Assembly: GCF_037975245.1 (NCBI RefSeq)
Contig: NC_092580.1
Location: 576,501 to 640,500, forward strand
Direction of reading: 5' to 3'
Length of the DNA: 64,000 nt
Source: Apostichopus japonicus
Taxonomy: Eukaryota; Echinodermata; Holothuroidea; Aspidochirotida; Stichopodidae
Part shown: positions 60,412-64,000 of the stretch, one piece after another
Numbering within the stretch: the first letter of the stretch is position 1
Layout: the number at the start of each line of letters is the position of its first letter
Notes under the pieces: generated by a model
Seen by the model: the letters and a program-made list of their open reading frames with translations, nothing else
Databases searched by the model: none
Told to the model about the DNA's origin: nothing
Made by a program: the position numbers and the translations under genes

Positions 60412-60864
60412 TACCTAGCAGAGCAAAAAGCGACAGTCAGAATTTAAATGCATACATTACAATGTAATATATGTGGTGTAAGAATCAGTTTTATTGAGAC
60501 CCAGACTGCAATCAGAATAAGGATAGGCCTATATACAGTAACACATTTGTAAATGGAAAGCTCACACCTTCACAATGTCAGACTAAGATTGGATGGCATG
60601 GGCTGATGAAATAAATGCAAATGTTGCAAAATATACATCAGCCCCAACAAGTTACACAAATGGCTGCAGGATGTGGACAGGGTTTACATATATATATATA
60701 AATATATATGGCATTATCCGCACAATGCTATCCCTGGCAGCTAAGAGAAGAGCCACATTCCAGCATCTGCTCTTCAAAGTATTGTGCAAAGAAATTAACT
60801 TTTTAAGTACCAAATCATTTCACATCTCCCACATATGCCACAACAGCCTATGTGTGGAGGTGTC
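60412..60864. other. Unassigned sequence with small AT microsatellite
   Basis: No gene is recognised. A short TA-rich tract lies at 60,685-60,709. The 98-aa frame at 60,593-60,889 spans the microsatellite and enters duplicated DNA, so I do not regard it as real. Confidence 0.5.
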
Positions 60865-60957
60865 ACATCCATTGCTTGTGTCTCTGTGAGCCATCATAGC
60901 ATTGTGACAGGCCCTTAATAAGACTTGCAAATTTACTAACCTGTTTACTGTAGATTT

Positions 60958-62130
60958 TGTCATATATCAGAGGAGAGTACTGCTTTAGTCAGTGCTCTGT
61001 AGAGAGACCTGTTTATTGAAATCTAAACTGTACACTATGGGTGTTTCACATCAGGTTCTCTGCTGGGTGGATGCTTTTCTGAGTGATAGAGAGCAGTCGG
61101 TTGTTGTCAATGGGTCTAGGTCTAATCCTTCTAAGGTTACTTCCGGTGTTCCGCAAGGGTCAGTTTTGGGACCCATTCTCTTCCTGGCCTATATTAATGA
61201 TATTGGTAATGCTGTTTCTTCTGGTGTCCGACTGTTCGCTGATGACTGTGTCTGTTATCGGGTTATCGATGATGTCAGTGATGGTCATCAACTTCAGGAA
61301 GATATTAATATACTAGGGCAATGGGCTAAAGATTGGGGCATGAGTTTCCAGCCGGTGAAATGTAACATTATGACCATTACTAGAAAGAGGAAACCTGTAA
61401 ATTTCAATTACATGCTCAATGGGGTTCACTTGGTTAAGGTTGATTGTATTAAATATCTGGGTATTCATATCACTTCAGATCTCAACTGGGGAAAAAATAT
61501 TCAAAATGTGTGTAACAAAGGAAATAGGATATTGGGAGTTCTTTGTAGAAACTTATCCCCTTGTTCGAAGGATGCAAAATTGGCTGCATATAAAGGTCTC
61601 CTCCTGCCAGTATTGGAATATGCCAGTTCTGTCTGGGATCCCCACCAAGCTTTCTTGCAGCACAACCTCGAAAACATTCAGAGGCGTGCAGCCCGTTTCA
61701 TCGCTTCAGATTATTCAAGAGAGCCTGGCTCTGTCTCATCTCTGTTACGGGACCTAAACCTGGTGCCCTTGGCAGAGAGGCGCAGACAAAGTAGAATCAT
61801 CTTATTTGCTAAGGGCATCTATGGTCAGGCTCAGATCCCTATTGACTGCCTAAGAAAGCCTCTGCGTAGGAGTCGGAACATGCACGATATGCATTTCTGC
61901 CAACTGTATGCCAGTACCAATTGCTATAAGTATAGTTTTTTTCCAAATACAATTAGGGATTGGAATAGTCTGCCTTCAGACCTCATTAGTAGTTCCAGTG
62001 GTTCTGTGAATCCTGTCACTTATATCAGTACTCGGGTCAGATCTAATTAATTACTCTCTTGACGTGTGTGTGGTGAGATATTGTCCCTTTTTGCGGATGT
62101 GTCACCGTATCGAAGACGAAGACGAGGTGT
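60958..62130 (+). mobile_element. 5'-truncated non-LTR retrotransposon (LINE) fragment
   Basis: The segment interrupts duplicated DNA and contains the C-terminal half of a reverse transcriptase frame, then about 78 bp of 3' UTR ending in a GAAGAC tandem (62,112-62,128), the kind of short-repeat tail found on many CR1/Jockey-like LINEs. The 5' end lies inside the RT domain, a normal result of incomplete target-primed reverse transcription. No target duplication could be identified. The 5' limit is inferred from loss of similarity to copy A. Confidence 0.75.
60989..62050 (+). pseudogene. Reverse transcriptase C-terminal fragment (CR1/Jockey-like LINE)
   Basis: The open frame of about 353 codons ends at TAA (62,048-62,050); it has no proper start, being open from the truncation point. 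Counting from the GTG at 60,992, SGVPQGSVLGP is at residues 51-61 (RT motif B), FADD at 82-85 (61,235-61,246; catalytic motif C), KCN at 123-125 and KYLGI at 154-158. The C-terminal region contains EYASSVWDP, IQRRAARF and PNTIRDWNSLP, typical of LINEs of the CR1/Jockey groups in marine invertebrates. Motif A with the first catalytic aspartate, the N-terminal RT fingers and the endonuclease are missing, so the product cannot be active. The remaining frame has no stops or frameshifts, which suggests a fairly young insertion. An exact family name would need a database comparison. Confidence 0.9.
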
Positions 62131-62572
62131 ACTACATCAGAATGATAAGCTGCAGCCATTGTTCTACTGAATCCATTACATGCCTTGCCATCAGCATCAG
62201 TTGTGAGGTACATGACCGTACCCATTCTTCATAATAATAATCAGTTTTTTATCCTCAAAGTTCAACAAAATTCCAGTGACCTATTCACTAGTTTGTTTGT
62301 ATACAAATGCTTAAATGGTTATAAGCATTTATTGGAAGTCTAAGCAGTTGAATAGCTGCACATAGAATGATACAAGACAAGACTTACACTGAGAAACTAG
62401 TCAATATGATCTACTACAACGATTTAGGAATGTTGCTTGAACAGCGCCCTCATTCTAGATCTGGTCACAGCTAGAACATAGGTCTCCTGAGTAGTTTTCG
62501 CAACAAAATCTGACAAAATACCTTTGAAAAGCAGTGCCAAAGTAACAAGTAACTTTTTCTCTTTCATTTTAG

Positions 62573-62654
62573 GGCCAGAGTTTACTCGATACAGGGAGTG
62601 ATCACATTTTCAGAGGGAAGAAGGCCAACTTGCGTCAAGTTTCCACCAGAGGGG
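62573..62654 (+). pseudogene. Decayed duplicate of the exon-like island
   Basis: This is the counterpart of 56,412-56,500. The acceptor tract (TTTCATTTTAG) persists, but the donor has become ATAAGT in place of GTAAGT. A 17-bp deletion-like difference shortens the start, and a TTGCGT insertion is present. The frame reading LLDTGSDHIFRGKKAN stays open across the insertion. Confidence 0.35.
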
Positions 62655-62963
62655 ATAAGTAGCACCAACTGAGGGACTGTGCTTAAAACACATTGTGTGG
62701 ACCCAAGAACAATTTAGACATTCAGTAGATGCCAGCCATGCTGATGGAATGACTTCTAATCACACTAGGGAATATGTCAACCATTGGGCTCTCACTTGTT
62801 TAAAGTTCAGTACTGTATTATTCATATAGACTGTACAACATGTGTGAGACACCATATGAAGATTCACACAATAGACAGAGATAAACAAAAATGATATAAG
62901 TCATTACTTCTGAAACTATCATAAAAAGAGGTTGAAAGTGGATTTTAGAAATGTCAACTGTTA

Positions 62964-63085
62964 CTTTAGCTGGCATACTCCTATTAGCATCTATATCAAT
63001 CCGTACCAAGTGTGCTTCTTCAGAAAAAGTGCCAAAAAGCAACAGGAGACATCTTTTTTGACATGTCATCAATCACTGGACTGGT
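62964..63085. mobile_element. MITE-like element, copy 4 (short 5' fragment)
   Basis: It begins CTTTAGCTGGCATACTCC and follows copy 3 for about 120 bp before similarity is lost. It shares its left flank with copy 3, so both descend from one insertion before the A/B duplication. Confidence 0.55.
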
Positions 63086-64000
63086 TTATGTTTTTAGTTC
63101 TACCATGTAGCTTGTACTCTCTCTCTCTCTGAGTTGTACTCACCTCCTTCTGTATGCTCTGCCTCTGTTATATAGTCTATCATACTGTTGTTTCCTTTGC
63201 ATCTGTTTCAGAGTCTGGATACATAGACTATTTGAGCTCACCTCTAATCCTGCAGCTTCCATCTTCCTGGCTATGGACTCTTCAGGCCCTTTATTTGTAA
63301 TGTTTGTGGCACTGTGGTCCCTGTACTGACTGTTGCGTGAAATGCTTGTGCTATGTTTTGGATTGGAAACTCGAAAGCATTATTGACTACCTCTGCTTTT
63401 TGAGTGGAAGTCTGAAACTGAGTGGACCATAAACGTTTGCTGCAGGTGGGTGTCTCAGGTATTTCATTTACAGTACTGATTTCGCTTAACTCCCGTTGAA
63501 ATTTGTTAAAAGGAAAATAAACAAATTTCTTCGTTTTTTATCGAAATTTGCCGATTTTTATCGAAATTCAACGAATTTTAACGATTGGTGATCTCAATCA
63601 TTTCCTACGTGGAATTTTCAACGATGCGTTGAAATTCTTTTTTAAACGAAATAAAAGGTCAATATGTGGTTACGCGAAACGTCGGAAATCGCGTAACTTC
63701 GTTTATTAGTATCGATTAGACTTTGGTACAGTCGTTTGAAAGCATTCTCAGGCTTGCATGAGTAGTAACTCTCAAAGAAACATGTAGTAAAACTGACGGG
63801 GGACGTTTTCTGACTGAACCCCAAACACAGTGACATAAGTCTTAACTTTGCCAGGCTATCTTGGAGGTTGCAGTACACGCTATGTACCACGAGGCACCCT
63901 TCCAGATAAGTTGGAGTGCTGTTTAACCATTTAAATAACAATGAATGGACATAAATAAACTTGGTTTACTTGCAGATTGCAAAAAATAGTTATTTTTAAG
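63086..64000. other. Unassigned sequence with TC tract and inverted repeats
   Basis: A (TC)n tract lies at 63,117-63,131. GAAATTTGTT (63,498-63,507) and AACAAATTTC (63,520-63,529) form a 10-bp inverted repeat. The following 200 bp are unusually rich in CGAAATT, AACGAA and related words on both strands. No gene is recognised; the 99-aa minus-strand frame at 63,642-63,941 has no known similarity that I can see. Confidence 0.5.

Larger units (their letters stand above)
60865..63085. repeat. Segmental duplication B, split by LINE insertion
   Basis: This is the second copy of 55,728-56,945. Homology runs from 60,865 to about 60,957, stops at the LINE fragment, and resumes by 62,238 (TAATCAGTTTTTT) to about 63,085. 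Around 270 bp of copy A (55,826-56,098) has no clear counterpart, apart from weak similarity near 62,170-62,235. The exon-like island in this copy has lost its donor site. Confidence 0.8.

Noticed and set aside
60685-60709. TATA-box or promoter in the TA-rich tract
   Set aside because: It is a simple microsatellite with no gene start downstream.
61083-61757. Overlapping 77-aa and 112-aa frames within the LINE
   Set aside because: They are out-of-frame shadows of the reverse transcriptase frame.

Overview
The window is eukaryotic, most likely from an aquatic invertebrate animal; the species cannot be resolved. The evidence is a 52-kb satellite array, a 5'-truncated non-LTR retrotransposon, a hAT-type non-autonomous DNA transposon, splice-like exons, and a fragment related to the C-terminal 'ballast' domain of P2X7 receptors, a family I recall as expanded in invertebrates. 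No bacterial operon, rRNA, canonical tRNA or CRISPR array is present.

Positions 1 to 52,488 are one uninterrupted head-to-tail array of about 337 copies of a 155-157 bp monomer. It runs off the left edge and ends sharply at 52,488. Each monomer carries what looks like a tRNA-type RNA polymerase III internal promoter: an A-box-like TGGCGCGGTTGG, then a B-box-like GGCTCGAGACC starting 52 bp after the A-box start. The tRNA-like core is closed by an AACTGC/GCAGTT stem and followed by a T run. The satellite therefore seems to be an amplified tRNA-derived (SINE-head-like) unit. The last four to five monomers (about 51,813-52,488) are diverged, and the very last has a better A box and a longer closing stem, as if closer to the ancestor. 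Three variant domains are visible (about 1-22 kb, 22-39 kb, 39-51.8 kb). Within them are higher-order repeats, including an almost perfect 3,732-bp (24-monomer) tandem duplication, a 934-bp (6-mer) duplication and a 1,247-bp (8-mer) repeat. The long open frames in the array, on both strands at once, follow from 156 being divisible by 3 and I do not treat them as genes.

Positions 52,489 to 64,000 are AT-richer, transposon-laden flank. A 620-660 bp repeat begins 11 bp after the array and recurs at 54,927. Both copies contain a MITE-like element with imperfect terminal inverted repeats (CTTWAGGTGGCATACTCC), which also occurs as shorter copies at 56,812 and 62,964. A second duplicated segment (55,728-56,945 and 60,865-63,085) contains an exon-like island, and its second copy is split by a LINE fragment encoding the C-terminal part of a reverse transcriptase. 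Between them lie the P2X7-like fragment on the minus strand (57,788-58,720) and a 942-bp hAT-type element with 15-bp perfect inverted repeats and an 8-bp target duplication (59,462-60,403).

No intact, clearly functional protein-coding gene is visible. The region reads as the edge of a heterochromatin-type satellite block next to repeat-rich DNA holding gene fragments.
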